A stretch of DNA of 12,915 bases, taken from assembly GCA_934446455.1 (NCBI GenBank), contig CAKSEE010000055.1, positions 1 through 12,915 of the forward strand. The letters are read 5' to 3'. The stretch comes from an uncultured Oscillospiraceae bacterium. Its GTDB lineage: Bacteria; Bacillota; Clostridia; Oscillospirales; Ruminococcaceae. The position numbers and the translations under genes were made by a program. The notes under the pieces were generated by a model. It was not told the DNA's origin. It searched no databases and worked only from the letters and a program-made list of their open reading frames with translations. This document shows positions 1-5,668 of this stretch, in pieces (the first letter of the stretch is position 1; each line of letters starts with the position of its first letter).

Positions 1-1
1 C

Positions 2-382
2 GAGGTGACAACGCTCCCCGAGCCCGAGGTGACGACTGCTCCCGAGATCATGACAACGACCGAGCCCGAGAGCGTTCCTGCCGAAAGCGCGCAGAGCGCG
101 GAGAGCTTTGAGAGCGCGGAATCTGTACAGAGCGCCGAAAGCGCAGAGCAGGCGATAGCGCCCGCGCAGTCCGAAACGCCGCAGGCTCCCGACACCACGA
201 TAGAAACGCAGCGCACCGCGCCGCCCGCAAGCTCCATCGACTACAGCGAGATAAAGCTTGAACGCCCCGACCCCAGCGGCAGCATAGCTATGGTGGTGCT
301 TGTCGTTGTAGGTTCTGCGGTGGTTATCGTTGGCATAGGCGTTGTTATCTTTATTATCTGGAAGAAAAAGAAGTTCTATTGA
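2..382 (+). CDS. C-terminal part of a membrane-anchored protein with a low-complexity extracellular stalk (5' truncated)
   Basis: The frame is open from base 2 to a TGA at 380-382, so only the last 126 residues are in the window and the true start lies upstream. About the first 80 residues are a Pro/Thr/Ser/Glu/Ala-rich low-complexity segment with imperfect repeats (EVTT-x-PE, then SAES/SAEQ units). A single strong hydrophobic helix is encoded at about 284-361 and is followed by the short basic tail KKKKFY. By the positive-inside rule the tail is cytoplasmic and the stalk is outside, so this is probably a surface domain held to the membrane by a C-terminal anchor. There is no sortase motif before the helix. 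The functional domain is missing, so I do not assign a role. An 83-base gap with a hairpin separates it from the next gene. Confidence 0.75.
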   Translation, partial: EVTTLPEPEVTTAPEIMTTTEPESVPAESAQSAESFESAESVQSAESAEQAIAPAQSETPQAPDTTIETQRTAPPASSIDYSEIKLERPDPSGSIAMVVLVVVGSAVVIVGIGVVIFIIWKKKKFY

Positions 383-399
383 TATTTTCGCTGATTCAG

Positions 400-426
400 A
401 CCGCGGCGTGAACGGCGCGCCGCGGT
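400..426 (+). terminator. GC-rich hairpin behind the truncated membrane protein gene, possible terminator
   Basis: A perfect 9-bp stem (ACCGCGGCG at 400-408 with CGCCGCGGT at 418-426) encloses a 9-base loop, 18 bases after the stop codon. It is not followed by a T run (ATCTTACC comes next), so intrinsic termination would be weak or partial. It could instead be a processing or stabilising structure if the next gene is co-transcribed. Confidence 0.4.
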
Positions 427-465
427 ATCTTACCACAAATTCTACGCACAGAGAGGATAATTAAA

Positions 466-1335
466 ATGGACAAGCTTGTCGAGTTTTTCAAGAACGTCTG
501 GTTCAGGCGCGCGGTCGCGCTGGTCTGCTGGGGATATACCTTTATGATGGCGTGGGTCGCATGGCTGAGCTTTGGCTACAGCTTTGAGTACGATAACCCG
601 ACGGCGCTCTTTGTGCTGTACCTTTTTGTGAATATCGCAGCGCTCGGGCTTATGATACTCACGCGCAGGCAGGTCATAACAATGGTCAACTGCATGATCC
701 TTCCGCCGATAATATTCGTGATAGTCATCTTCGGTTTTGGCAACTGGTATTTGATTCTGCCGCCGCTTGCAGTGGTAATAGCGATGTTTTTCATCAACGC
801 AGCAAATGAAACGCTTAAAACCGTCCTCGGCACGATTTACCTGCTGATGTATGTTATTGGCGTTGTGGCTTACATTGCAATTAACCTCTTTATGGGCGAC
901 CTTACGTTTTTTATAGGCGTGGATCTGAGCCGCCGCGACGCGGATTACGAGAAGCTCTCGCCCTCGGGCGACTACCGCATAGTGCGTTATGTTGACGAGC
1001 CGGGCGAGCGCCGCACGGCTGCGTATTACATTGAGTCCACCGAAGACGATGTGAAGATACCGTTCGGTATCTGCAAGAAGGTGTTCGGAAGCAAGCATAT
1101 CCACACCGCCGCGTATCAGAGCAAGTCCGACGACCCCGTTTCCTGGAAAACGGTAAGGGAGGACGGCGAGGAGATAGAGGCGCTCGACGTTGAGGGAAGC
1201 ACCCGCGAAAACCCATATCTCATTAAGGCGATTGACGGCGAGGAGGAGATAGACCCGCTGAGCACTGCGGTAATAACGCTTCCGCAGCCGACAGACGAGG
1301 GCTCGACCGAAACTGTGACGGATACCGCTGCATAA
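466..1335 (+). CDS. Five-helix integral membrane protein with a C-terminal soluble domain, function unknown
   Basis: This encodes 289 residues. The start is ATG 466, preceded by GAGAGG at 451-456 with a 9-base spacing. Hydrophobic segments lie at about residues 14-38, 46-65, 70-91, 93-111 and 119-143. The first is preceded by basic residues (FRR at 13-15), which suggests that the N terminus is inside. A soluble, acidic domain follows from about residue 152. It contains a segment around LSPSGDYRIVRY (164-175) that resembles the 'SPDGKY' beta-strand motif often seen in small extracytoplasmic or membrane-linked domains. The last 30 residues are Thr/Glu-rich and probably disordered. I do not recognise a named family. 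The stop is 23 bases before the next gene, which has its own ribosome-binding site, so the two are probably one transcript. Confidence 0.8.
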   Translation: MDKLVEFFKNVWFRRAVALVCWGYTFMMAWVAWLSFGYSFEYDNPTALFVLYLFVNIAALGLMILTRRQVITMVNCMILPPIIFVIVIFGFGNWYLILPPLAVVIAMFFINAANETLKTVLGTIYLLMYVIGVVAYIAINLFMGDLTFFIGVDLSRRDADYEKLSPSGDYRIVRYVDEPGERRTAAYYIESTEDDVKIPFGICKKVFGSKHIHTAAYQSKSDDPVSWKTVREDGEEIEALDVEGSTRENPYLIKAIDGEEEIDPLSTAVITLPQPTDEGSTETVTDTAA

Positions 1336-1358
1336 TTCACACAAGAAAGGCTGGTAAC

Positions 1359-3731
1359 ATGGACAGAACGCTTCAGCTGGTGTCGAAAACATCGAACGAG
1401 ATTTTCATGCTGCGTTTTCCGCGCTCTGTGCTGAATTTCTGCGATTACGACCTTGCATATTTTGCTGAGAACGCCATTGCCGCAGGCAACGACGCGCTCA
1501 AAAACGGCGAGGCAGATTCCGACCGTATAACAGACCTGCGCAACTCCATAAAGGACGCGCACGTTTACATCGAACATCACCTGCGCACGACCTATGACAA
1601 GATAGTGCTTGACTGCTGGATAGACTACGTGTGCCGCCGCGACAACGTCGGGACGGCTTCGCTGTGGAACCGCTTCGCGGGCTGCAAGAGCGCGTTTGAG
1701 AGAGATGTTTTCACGCGGCTGTGCGATTTCCGCTACAACAGGGCGATAAACGAATGGCTGAACCTTGTGCGCGTGCAGGATTATGCGCGCAACAAGATAA
1801 GCTTTGTGTTCTCAAAGCAGCTTGCGGGCGCAGATGAAGCCGCAGCGCGCCGCAATTACTTCGACCTGATGTTCAGCGTTACCGCGCAGGAGCTTGGCTG
1901 CCGCACGGACGAGCTTGGCGTGACAAAGGTGTTCACGCTCGGACGGCTGCCTTCCGCGCCGTTCATGTTCCCTACCATTTCAAAGGATATCATAAAGAAC
2001 CTGCTGGCGGACCTCGACTACAGCGAGGACTATTCCGACGGCGACTACAGCGGCGAGCTGTCAGACCAGATAGCGATGGACGCATTCGCCTACATGAAGC
2101 ACGGGCTGGCGCAGGAGTTCGACAGCTACAACATCTCACGCAGCCAGATGGAGAACGCTTCGCCGCGCGTGTATATGCCCTGCGGGCTCAAGGCGGCGGT
2201 AGACCTTGAGATAGACGCGCTTATCGAGAGCGGCGGCTGGCTTGCGCGCTGCAAGCGCTGCGGCAGGTATTTCCTGCGAGACAGCGAGCATATGCAGGAG
2301 TATTGCTCCCTTAAAAACCCCGGCGGCAAGACCTGCCTTGAAATTTACGAGCTTGAACACCCTGCGAGCCTGCTGACGCCCGAACTGGAGCGCGGCTGCC
2401 GCGAGGTGACCGACATAATGTACGCGCGCATTGACAAGGACATGAGCCTTTCAGAGTACGAAAGCTGGAAGGTGTATCTTGACGCGCTTGCGGACAAGGT
2501 GAAGAACGGCGAGATACCGCCCGATGAGCTGCGCGAGTTCCTGCGTTATTCGCAGTCGGTGGATCTGTCGCGCAGCAATCCCGTGACAGAGGTGCCGAAA
2601 AAGGAACCGCAGTCGCCCAGGGAGCGCGTGGTGAAGCCGTTTGTGCCCGAAAGAATTCAGCGCAGCGACATCTCCGCGCCGAAAAAGCAGGAGGACGACG
2701 ACCCCTCAGAGAGGGCGGCGCGCCGCGAGGGCTTTTTCACATCGCCGAGCGTTCAGCGGCAAAAAAGCGAGCGCTCTCCGATTTCGCACATAATCAGGGC
2801 AGGTGAGAAGCCTGTCGAGCCGAGCGGCGAGGGATTCGTCGGCTTTGCGGAGAGCGAAGCGCGCAGGCGCTCTGAGAGCGTCCCTGCGCGCGGGGAAGAG
2901 CGTTTGGTAAGCGAGCCGGTTAGAAAACAGGAGCCCGAGCGCTTCGCAGAAAAGCCGTTCGCAGGGAACGCCGCGCCCGAGCGCTTCGCGGAGAAGCCGT
3001 TCGCAGGGAACGCCGTGCCCGAGCGTATCGCAGAAAGCGGGTCTGTGAGAACACGCCTGCCCGAGCAATCTGTTGAAGGCACGTCTACCGACATCGGCGC
3101 TGCCGCGAGCGTTCAGCCCGAAGCGCAGTCCGCGCCGCGTCCGAGGGTAATTAAGAAAAACGCAGCCGCGATTTCCGCTTACGGGAAAATGAGCGGTACT
3201 CCCGCTGCTCCGCAGCTTGAACAGGTATCGCGCCCCGAGCCTGCGACTGCAAAGCGCGAGGAGCGCGCGCCCGACCCTGACCCGTTCAGGGACGTTGGCA
3301 GCATATTTGACGTGCTGGAGCAGTCCGACAGCGATATGAGCGACCTTATTCCGTATGAAGATGTGCCGAAACAGAGCGCACGGAAAAGCGCGCCCAAAAT
3401 CGCCGCGGCGGAACCCGCTCCCGTTGAAAAGCGCGCGGACAAGCCCGCGAGGAAGCCGCACGCAGCCGCAGAACCCGCACCCGAGTGGGAGACTTCTGCA
3501 AAGCCCGACGCAAAACCCGCTGAAAAGAGTGCGCCCGAGAGCGCCGGGCCCGAAACGCCAAGCGGCTTCTGGACGGAGGAGCGCCACCTTTTCCCGGAAA
3601 ACGACGAGGAAAGCTCCGAGCTTGCCATGCTCAAGGAAAAGAAGCGAGGCAGGTCAAGCAAAACGCGCCATTTGTACGAAGCGCTGATGAAAGAGCCCGA
3701 GGATAACCCGACGTTCAGAAAGAAGCGCTGA
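1359..3731 (+). CDS. Large cytoplasmic protein with a Cys4 zinc-ribbon-like motif and a long disordered tail (possibly DUF6076-like), function unknown
   Basis: This encodes 790 residues from ATG 1359, with an AGAAAGG ribosome-binding site at 1344-1350. No signal peptide or membrane helix is visible. Residues 1 to about 410 look folded and mainly helical. They carry a putative zinc site with Cys298, Cys301, Cys316 and Cys326 (CKRCGRYF, then YCS, then KTC), an arrangement that resembles DUF6076-type proteins from memory; this match is tentative. From about residue 415 the sequence becomes rich in Pro, Ala, Glu, Lys and Arg and is predicted disordered. It contains two adjacent copies of a 14-residue unit (PERFAEKPFAGNA plus A or V). 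The last 55 residues (from GFWTEERHLFP) are less repetitive and end very basic (FRKKR), so they may be a short conserved interaction motif. The pairing with the upstream membrane protein suggests a shared role, but none can be named. Confidence 0.75.
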   Translation: MDRTLQLVSKTSNEIFMLRFPRSVLNFCDYDLAYFAENAIAAGNDALKNGEADSDRITDLRNSIKDAHVYIEHHLRTTYDKIVLDCWIDYVCRRDNVGTASLWNRFAGCKSAFERDVFTRLCDFRYNRAINEWLNLVRVQDYARNKISFVFSKQLAGADEAAARRNYFDLMFSVTAQELGCRTDELGVTKVFTLGRLPSAPFMFPTISKDIIKNLLADLDYSEDYSDGDYSGELSDQIAMDAFAYMKHGLAQEFDSYNISRSQMENASPRVYMPCGLKAAVDLEIDALIESGGWLARCKRCGRYFLRDSEHMQEYCSLKNPGGKTCLEIYELEHPASLLTPELERGCREVTDIMYARIDKDMSLSEYESWKVYLDALADKVKNGEIPPDELREFLRYSQSVDLSRSNPVTEVPKKEPQSPRERVVKPFVPERIQRSDISAPKKQEDDDPSERAARREGFFTSPSVQRQKSERSPISHIIRAGEKPVEPSGEGFVGFAESEARRRSESVPARGEERLVSEPVRKQEPERFAEKPFAGNAAPERFAEKPFAGNAVPERIAESGSVRTRLPEQSVEGTSTDIGAAASVQPEAQSAPRPRVIKKNAAAISAYGKMSGTPAAPQLEQVSRPEPATAKREERAPDPDPFRDVGSIFDVLEQSDSDMSDLIPYEDVPKQSARKSAPKIAAAEPAPVEKRADKPARKPHAAAEPAPEWETSAKPDAKPAEKSAPESAGPETPSGFWTEERHLFPENDEESSELAMLKEKKRGRSSKTRHLYEALMKEPEDNPTFRKKR
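2934..3017 (+). repeat. Two tandem 42-base repeats inside the disordered tail of the 790-residue protein
   Basis: Unit 1 is at 2934-2975 and unit 2 at 2976-3017. They are nearly identical at the DNA level, with a few synonymous changes such as GCA/GCG and GAA/GAG, and encode PERFAEKPFAGNAA and PERFAEKPFAGNAV. A degenerate third start (PERIAES) follows from 3018. The unit is a multiple of three, so copy-number change would keep the frame and only lengthen the linker. Confidence 0.85.
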
Positions 3732-3849
3732 CATAGGCTGACGTTAATTGCTTAACAGAAGATGATTACTTAAATAAATGGAATAACCGATTGTGAAAAA
3801 GCAACAAAAACCGCGGCGTGGAAACGTTTAATTTTGTTTATTTGAACAA

Positions 3850-3878
3850 TTGAAAAATAAACGCCGATGTTATACAAT
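3850..3878 (+). promoter_or_regulatory. Strong sigma-A promoter of the surface protein gene
   Basis: A -35 box TTGAAA (3850-3855) and a -10 box TACAAT (3873-3878) are separated by exactly 17 bases, each with one mismatch to consensus. Transcription should start near 3885, giving a leader of about 56 bases. The region upstream (3821-3862) is A/T-rich, as in UP elements. It holds an 8-bp inverted repeat, GTTTATTT (3836-3843) and AAATAAAC (3855-3862), that brackets the -35 box and could be an operator. Confidence 0.8.
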
Positions 3879-3940
3879 ATAAGTACGAAACTTGTACGGA
3901 GAAATCTGTGCTGTTTTAGATTTTATTGGAGGATATTACC

Positions 3941-4738
3941 ATGAAGATTAGAAGCATTATGGCAGCAGCTGCTGTAGCTGTTGTTGGCACTCTCGCAGTA
4001 TCCGCTACTGCAGGAGCTTACGAAGCATTCCTTATGTACACCGACGCTAACTGGGGCTGGGGCTGCTGGAAGGCAGAGGAGTTCCCCGCCGGTACTGTTG
4101 ATGTAACCGCTGACGGTACATACACCGTTTACGTTGACAACACCATCTCCACTGCTACCGTTGAGGACGAGGAGACCGGTGAGGATGTTGCTGCAGTAGC
4201 TGCAGGCGCACAGGTATTCTGCGTAGATATCGACGGTCTTGCTGCTGACTACAATGCAGGCAAGGACACTGACGGCTACGAGGCTTGCCAGACCGGCGCA
4301 GACAAGATGGCTTTCGCTAAGGCTGCCGGTATCAACGTATCTGACGTTAAGATCACCACTACAAGCACCGATGGCACTACCAAGGACATCGCTGTAGACC
4401 AGAGCAAGATCATATTCGGCGATATCGAGGGCAATGGCAAGATCCGTATCGAAATTTACAACGCATACGGCGACACCAACGCAGCTCCCGCTGTCAACGT
4501 TGAGGACATCAACTTCGACGAGAAGATCGCTGTAACCTTCACCATTTCCGGTCTTGGCGGCGCTGCTGAGGACACCGCTGACGCACCTGATGCTGCTGAG
4601 ACTCCTGCTGACACCACTGCTCCTGCTACCACTCCCGACAAGGGTTCTCCCGACACCGGCGTTGAGGGTATCGCAGCTGTTGCAGGCGTAGCAGCTCTTG
4701 CAGCCGGCGCTCTCATTGTTGCTAAGAAGAGAAAGTAA
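3941..4738 (+). CDS. Secreted, sortase-anchored small surface protein with SPDTG sorting signal
   Basis: This encodes 265 residues. I chose ATG 3941 because GGAGG at 3928-3932 lies 8 bases upstream; an in-frame TTG at 3926 would place the Shine-Dalgarno inside the gene. Residues 1-26 are a signal peptide (basic MKIR, hydrophobic core, cleavage likely after TAGA). The mature part (about 27-205) looks like one beta-rich domain. It has three tryptophans close together (W38, W40, W43) and three cysteines (42, 94, 116), possibly a glycan-binding beta sandwich, but this is inference. An Asp/Ala/Thr/Pro linker (206-235) leads to SPDTG (236-240), a hydrophobic helix (about 242-260) and the tail AKKRK, which is a complete cell-wall sorting signal. 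(S/N/P)PXTG variants are known sortase B substrates in Clostridioides difficile. Codons such as GCT, GTA and ATC replace the GCG/GCC-rich usage of its neighbours, suggesting high expression. It appears monocistronic. Confidence 0.85.
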   Translation: MKIRSIMAAAAVAVVGTLAVSATAGAYEAFLMYTDANWGWGCWKAEEFPAGTVDVTADGTYTVYVDNTISTATVEDEETGEDVAAVAAGAQVFCVDIDGLAADYNAGKDTDGYEACQTGADKMAFAKAAGINVSDVKITTTSTDGTTKDIAVDQSKIIFGDIEGNGKIRIEIYNAYGDTNAAPAVNVEDINFDEKIAVTFTISGLGGAAEDTADAPDAAETPADTTAPATTPDKGSPDTGVEGIAAVAGVAALAAGALIVAKKRK

Positions 4739-4768
4739 TTTCGATTCGCACAATATTTTCATGTAACA

Positions 4769-4796
4769 AAGGCTCGGAGCGTTTGCTCTGAGCCTT
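4769..4796 (+). terminator. First terminator-like hairpin behind the surface protein gene
   Basis: AAGGCTCGGAGC (4769-4780) pairs with GCTCTGAGCCTT (4785-4796) over 12 bp, with one G-T pair and the loop GTTT. It is followed by CAGTTTGTC, only a weak T run. It lies 30 bases behind the stop codon. An almost identical copy with a good T run occurs at 4987-5014. Confidence 0.65.
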
Positions 4797-4848
4797 CAGT
4801 TTGTCGTAAAAGTCCATTTTGCCCGCGTATGCGGGCTTTGAAATTAAC

Positions 4849-4879
4849 TTTTTTGCCTCGGGTTTCCCGAGGCAAAAAA
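4849..4879. terminator. Bidirectional terminator-like hairpin with T6 and A6 flanks
   Basis: TTTTTTGCCTCGGG (4849-4862) and CCCGAGGCAAAAAA (4866-4879) are perfectly complementary over 14 bp around a TTT loop. Seen from the minus strand the GC stem is followed by a T6 run, the intrinsic-terminator pattern. On the plus strand the run behind the stem is A, so it fits best as a terminator for leftward transcription, that is, a backup behind the AbrB gene. Confidence 0.55.
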
Positions 4880-4949
4880 CTCTTTATATCCGCACAAGTG
4901 TGCGGTTTGACGGCTTGACGTCAAACCGTGCGCGCAGCGCGGATGCGTC

Positions 4950-4980
4950 GTTGGAAAACCCCCAACGGGGGTTTTCCAAC
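4950..4980. repeat. Perfect 14-bp palindrome with a 3-base loop
   Basis: GTTGGAAAACCCCC (4950-4963) pairs with GGGGGTTTTCCAAC (4967-4980) around AAC. There is no T run on either side, so it is not a standard terminator. The very short loop and perfect symmetry make it able to extrude as a cruciform or to form a very stable RNA stem. Confidence 0.8.
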
Positions 4981-4986
4981 GGTCTG

Positions 4987-5017
4987 AAGGCTCGGAGCGT
5001 TTGCTCCGAGCCTTTTT
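4987..5017 (+). terminator. Canonical intrinsic terminator, second copy of the first hairpin
   Basis: AAGGCTCGGAGC (4987-4998), loop GTTT, GCTCCGAGCCTT (5003-5014) form a perfect 12-bp stem followed directly by further T residues (T5 at 5013-5017, then GTTTT). This is the strongest rightward terminator of the stretch and would block readthrough from the highly expressed surface protein gene into the opposing AbrB gene. Confidence 0.8.
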
Positions 5018-5056
5018 GTTTTGCGCTGCAATCCCGCATTAAGCGGAAAACCGCAT

Positions 5057-5093
5057 AAAAAAAGCCGCGCAGGAATGTTTCGGACTGCGCGGC
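5057..5093 (-). terminator. Intrinsic terminator of the AbrB-family gene
   Basis: On the minus strand GCCGCGCAG (5093-5085) pairs with CTGCGCGGC (5072-5064) over 9 bp and is followed by T7 (5063-5057). It begins 21 bases behind the stop codon at 5115. Confidence 0.85.
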
Positions 5094-5114
5094 ATATATT
5101 TTGCGTGAGGGAGA

Positions 5115-5363
5115 TTATCTGAGCTTCTGCAGATCTGCAAGGCACTCAGAGCAGATATTCTTGCCCTTGAAGATAGTGATACCGCTGGCGTTTGAGCAGA
5201 ATGCGCACGCGGGCATATACTTCTTGAGTATGATCTGGTCGTCCTCAACGTAGATCTCAAGGCTGTCCTTAATGCCGATGTCAAGGGTTCTTCTGAGCTC
5301 AATCGGAATAACTATACGCCCGAGTTCGTCAACTTTCCTTACAATTCCTGTAGATTTAACCAT
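5115..5363 (-). CDS. AbrB/SpoVT-type transcriptional regulator with a C-terminal Cys4 zinc ribbon
   Basis: This encodes 82 residues. The start at 5363 is set by AGGAGG (5378-5373) with a 9-base spacing. Residues 1 to about 48 form the swapped-hairpin DNA-binding domain, with the family signature around GRIVIPIELRRTL (15-27) preceded by GIVRKVDEL. Residues 53-74 hold CxxC-x14-CxxC (Cys53, 56, 71, 74), which should bind one zinc. Family knowledge: AbrB-like proteins are dimeric or tetrameric transition-state regulators that bind A/T-rich DNA, and short clostridial AbrB proteins with this zinc tail are common. The gene is monocistronic, with its own consensus promoter and terminator, and is divergent from spmA. 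Its targets cannot be read from the sequence; autoregulation is plausible. Confidence 0.93.
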   Translation of the reverse strand: MVKSTGIVRKVDELGRIVIPIELRRTLDIGIKDSLEIYVEDDQIILKKYMPACAFCSNASGITIFKGKNICSECLADLQKLR

Positions 5364-5408
5364 TATTCTGGTCCTCCTTAAATTTTATCCCAAATTATCT
5401 TTACTTTT

Positions 5409-5422
5409 GCAGAATTATCTGC
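5409..5422. promoter_or_regulatory. Palindrome just downstream of the AbrB transcription start, operator candidate
   Basis: GCAGAATTATCTGC has 5-bp arms around ATTA. It lies about 5 to 18 bases into the predicted AbrB transcript, and its core AGATAATT (minus strand) recurs as a direct copy closer to the gene, at about 5394-5401. The position fits an autoregulatory site, but this is inferred only. Confidence 0.35.
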
Positions 5423-5433
5423 TTTCTGTGAAA

Positions 5434-5463
5434 ATTATAGCACAGCGTGAATATATTTGTCAA
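5434..5463 (-). promoter_or_regulatory. Consensus sigma-A promoter of the AbrB-family gene
   Basis: Reading the minus strand, TTGACA (5463-5458) and TATAAT (5439-5434) are both perfect boxes with an 18-base spacer, and TGC directly before the -10 gives an extended -10 element. The start site would be near 5427, about 64 bases before the start codon. Confidence 0.88.
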
Positions 5464-5668
5464 TTTTCAGTTGGAATCATAATTGGAAATAGCTAGATTC
5501 ATATATTTCACTAACAAGACAAAAAGTGGCGAAATCAATATGAAACCGCTGAGAATGCGGGAAACGCGTTATAAATGTACTGCAAAATATACTTAATTTT
5601 TTGGAAACAAATCACCTGTATAAAAAATAGCACAAAAAAACTGTGCAATATTATGGGAGAAAAAAACA

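Larger units (their letters stand above)
4769..5014. repeat. Array of stacked perfect hairpins framed by two near-identical hairpin copies
   Basis: The two ends (4769-4796 and 4987-5014) match at 27 of 28 bases. Between them lie stems GCCCGC/GCGGGC (4821-4836), a 14-bp stem with T6 and A6 ends (4849-4879), CCGCAC/GTGCGG (4890-4905), GGTTTGACG/CGTCAAACC (4904-4927, sharing two bases with the previous one), a GC-rich bulged stem (about 4926-4942) and a 14-bp stem with a 3-base loop (4950-4980). Almost every base of the second half is in a stem. Because each hairpin is self-complementary, the end copies are also inverted repeats of each other. Confidence 0.8.
4739..5114. other. 376-base gene-free stretch between two convergent genes, filled with hairpins
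   Basis: No convincing gene lies here. A 79-codon open frame on the plus strand (4819-5058) consists of hairpin arms and has no ribosome-binding site. What is present is a series of stem-loops (4769-4796, 4821-4836, 4849-4879, 4890-4905, 4904-4927, about 4926-4942, 4950-4980, 4987-5014, 5043-5054, 5064-5093). They serve, at least in part, as terminators for the surface protein gene from the left and the AbrB gene from the right. Confidence 0.8.
5364..5668. other. 305-base A/T-rich divergent regulatory region between the AbrB gene and spmA
   Basis: The left half holds the AbrB ribosome-binding site, a palindrome and a consensus leftward promoter. The right half must contain the spmA promoter, but no clear sigma-A promoter is visible. 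TATAAA occurs at 5570-5575 and 5619-5624 without good -35 partners. TCATAAT (5478-5484) and CATATATT (5500-5507), 15 bases apart, are loosely similar to a sporulation sigma-E promoter; this is weak. A small hairpin GCACA/TGTGC precedes the spmA ribosome-binding site. No gene is seen. Confidence 0.6.

Noticed and set aside
442..1392. 316-codon open frame on the minus strand across the membrane protein gene
   Set aside because: No ribosome-binding site and arbitrary composition. The plus-strand frame has five coherent membrane helices and a ribosome-binding site.
2706..3587. 293-codon open frame on the minus strand within the large zinc-ribbon protein gene
   Set aside because: A mirror of the GC-rich repetitive tail; Arg/Leu/Cys-rich with no domain or start signal.
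400..3820. Eleven-base sequence ACCGCGGCGTG present at both 400-410 and 3810-3820
   Set aside because: Short, GC-rich, and the second copy lacks the pairing arm that makes the first a hairpin. Likely coincidence or a decayed terminator.
3923..4762. 279-codon open frame on the minus strand, antisense to the surface protein gene
   Set aside because: Ser/Cys/Val-rich mirror translation of an Ala/Asp/Thr-rich gene. The plus strand has a promoter, ribosome-binding site, signal peptide and sorting signal.
4819..5058. 79-codon plus-strand frame in the hairpin array
   Set aside because: It is made of hairpin arms and terminators and has no ribosome-binding site. It is likely a common false annotation.
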